Source of the DNA: a virus
IMG/VR virus record: IMGVR_UViG_3300035698_025552
Location: 1-23,769 of that record
Direction: 5' to 3' (one strand)
Length of the DNA: 23,769 nt
A program made the translations under genes and the position numbers. Below, piece after piece: positions 22,596 to 23,769 of the stretch. The notes beneath the pieces are model-generated. The model had not been told where the DNA came from and made no database searches. It saw only the letters and a program-made list of their open reading frames with translations. Position 1 is the first letter of the stretch, and every line of letters begins with the position of its first letter.

Positions 22596-22903
22596 TGTTT
22601 AAAAAATGGTGGAAATATTCTCGTTGGAGATTTTATAAAAAAAATCTTTCTTGGAACATACGATTTTGGATGTATGCAAAAGCTGTATATAAACCAATCA
22701 TGTATCAAAGAGGAACAGGAGAATATGTTGACAACCAAAATGTTTACGATGAAAAATACATGGTCGAAATTAAAGAGCCAGTGACTAAAAAAAGGTTTTC
22801 TGGGTATTTTTATGATAATGGTCTTTACTTAGATAATCCTGGATTCCCCATTAGGGAACGGGACGTTTGGGTAGTATGGAAAAAAAAGGGTTTAATCCCT
22901 TAG
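22595..22903 (+). CDS. Small Trp/Tyr-rich basic protein
   Basis: 102 residues from the ATG at 22595, which overlaps the previous stop by one base; an upstream ATG at 22562 lies inside the membrane protein gene and is less likely. The N-terminus is strikingly aromatic and basic (FKKWWKYSRWRFYKKNLSWN), followed by beta-like segments (YMVEIKEPV; KRFSGYFYDNGLYLDNPGFP). The N-terminus could bind membranes or nucleic acid. No family recognised. A terminator follows 6 nt after the stop. Confidence 0.55.
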   Translation: MFKKWWKYSRWRFYKKNLSWNIRFWMYAKAVYKPIMYQRGTGEYVDNQNVYDEKYMVEIKEPVTKKRFSGYFYDNGLYLDNPGFPIRERDVWVVWKKKGLIP

Positions 22904-22909
22904 TTTAAG

Positions 22910-22935
22910 GCCGCGTCGAAAGACGTGGCTTTTTT
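22910..22935 (+). terminator. Intrinsic terminator with GAAA tetraloop
   Basis: GCCGCGTC (22910-22917) pairs with GACGTGGC (22922-22929), with one wobble pair and a GAAA loop, followed by T6. It ends the 21497-22903 unit. Confidence 0.9.
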
Positions 22936-22967
22936 GTTACAAAATAAATAAAAACCTTTTTTTTAGA

Positions 22968-22974
22968 TATTTAT
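22968..22974 (+). promoter_or_regulatory. Late-type TATTTAT motif
   Basis: AGATATTTATAGAAAAATC follows a T-rich tract and ends 19 nt before the ATG at 22994. Confidence 0.5.
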
Positions 22975-22993
22975 AGAAAAATCTTTTTAGAAC

Positions 22994-23769
22994 ATGGAAA
23001 AAGGCAAAGAATATCCTAAAGATACTGTAAAGCAAACTCCTGAATTTGCAGAGCGTCAGAAAATAATGAAGATGGCTGGAGAAATCACAGAAAGGCTATT
23101 GAAAGATGAAACTATCAAAGCTTTTAAAAAGGCTGGATACGAGGAGAAAGATGGTTATTTATGTATGATAGCAGCGGACTATGATGACAGTAATGAGCCG
23201 CTGGAAGCTGGAAAAGGTACTCAGGAACAAAAAATAAACCTTAAGATTGCTAAAACAAAAAAAGCTAACCCAGCTGGAGTTACACCTGTGGCATATTTTC
23301 AAAAACAAATTGTAGAGGGTGCAAAAAGATTAATCAACGACCTACAACTAGACCTTGAGGGTAAGAATTTGCATATTACGTATAAGAATACCGAAGCTGC
23401 TTCATTTTTCCCGAAGTCAGATGGTCCTACTTATTCTCCAGATAAATTAAATGCTAAGAGAACCTTTTCAAACATTGCAGATAGCAAAAAGTTTGAGAAA
23501 GAATTGAGAGAATTTTTCTCAGAACTAGCAGAAACAGAAGTTAAATACATAACAGGTTCAAAAATAGGCATCCAAGATAAAACAGAAAAGAAAATGACAG
23601 ACTCAATCGTTCAAGAAATGAAAAATAAAAAATTCACTATGAGCCTAGCTGAAATAGTTAACGGTACAGGTGAAGATATTTCTAAAAAAATAAATGAATC
23701 CAGAGCAACAGATGATGTTGATGCTGATGATATTGAAGCTGATGGGACACCAGACACTTCAACTGGAGA
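22994..23769 (+). CDS. Unknown protein, incomplete at the right edge
   Basis: The frame is open from the ATG at 22994 to the window edge (258 full codons), so the C-terminus is missing. The N-terminal ~60 residues are charged helix (MKMAGEITERLLKDETIKAF). There is a folded-looking stretch (DGYLCMIAADYDD; KANPAGVTPVAYFQKQIVEG), later charged helices and an acidic Asp-rich end. No family recognised. The late-type motif upstream places it with the putative virion-associated genes. Confidence 0.6.
   Translation, partial: MEKGKEYPKDTVKQTPEFAERQKIMKMAGEITERLLKDETIKAFKKAGYEEKDGYLCMIAADYDDSNEPLEAGKGTQEQKINLKIAKTKKANPAGVTPVAYFQKQIVEGAKRLINDLQLDLEGKNLHITYKNTEAASFFPKSDGPTYSPDKLNAKRTFSNIADSKKFEKELREFFSELAETEVKYITGSKIGIQDKTEKKMTDSIVQEMKNKKFTMSLAEIVNGTGEDISKKINESRATDDVDADDIEADGTPDTSTG

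Noticed and set aside
22944-22950. TATTTAT motif on the minus strand
   Set aside because: It points into the 3' end of the gene at 22595-22903 with no leftward gene, so it is probably chance in AT-rich DNA.

Overview
The window looks like part of the genome of a large tailed bacteriophage, probably T4-like in lifestyle, that infects a member of the Bacteroidota. The phage assignment rests on gene content. There is a virion structural protein, a RuvC-like resolvase, a CHC2/TOPRIM primase, a fused Mre11-Rad50 (gp47-gp46-like) recombination nuclease, a Cas4/RecB-like Fe-S nuclease, an SNF2-type helicase, an amidase endolysin, and many small unknown genes packed with 1-14 nt overlaps. The host guess rests on promoters of the TAnnTTTG type used by the Bacteroidota primary sigma factor, and on the lack of clear Shine-Dalgarno sites. 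The DNA is strongly AT-rich throughout. No tRNA, CRISPR array, insertion sequence or integrase was seen.

Layout: (1) 1-1219 is the end of a structural block, closed by an intrinsic terminator at 1241-1272. (2) 1293-11635 is the DNA metabolism block: resolvase, primase, Mre11-Rad50 fusion, a small basic protein, a leftward WYL-like gene, two small genes coupled to a Cas4-like nuclease, two unknowns, then the SNF2 helicase. (3) 11703-16267 is a late-type block: a probable virion-associated protein, a bidirectional terminator, a leftward membrane protein, the endolysin, and five unknown genes in two overlapping clusters. (4) 16264-16788 is a leftward HNH-like gene. (5) 16990-22903 holds a disordered protein with matching ends, a large PcfJ-like protein, three overlapping small genes, a protein resembling phage metallopeptidases that has lost its HExxH site, and three small genes, two of them membrane-associated or aromatic/basic. 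(6) A gene starting at 22994 runs off the right edge.

Two promoter classes appear to divide the genes. TAnnTTTG boxes lie 4-5 nt ahead of the start codons of the primase, an unknown gene and the helicase, and further ahead of the HNH gene and the metallopeptidase-like gene. A second motif, [A/C]TATTTAT[A/T]nAAAA, lies in the coding direction ahead of nine gene starts, including the endolysin and the putative virion-associated genes. I read it as a candidate late promoter. Several proteins behind this motif begin with a short helix ending in LxE or IxE, like the capsid-targeting sequences that the T4 prohead protease removes. This suggests a set of proteins packaged in the head. The pieces most worth following are this promoter/propeptide regulon, the single-chain Mre11-Rad50, the PcfJ-like protein and the dead metallopeptidase.
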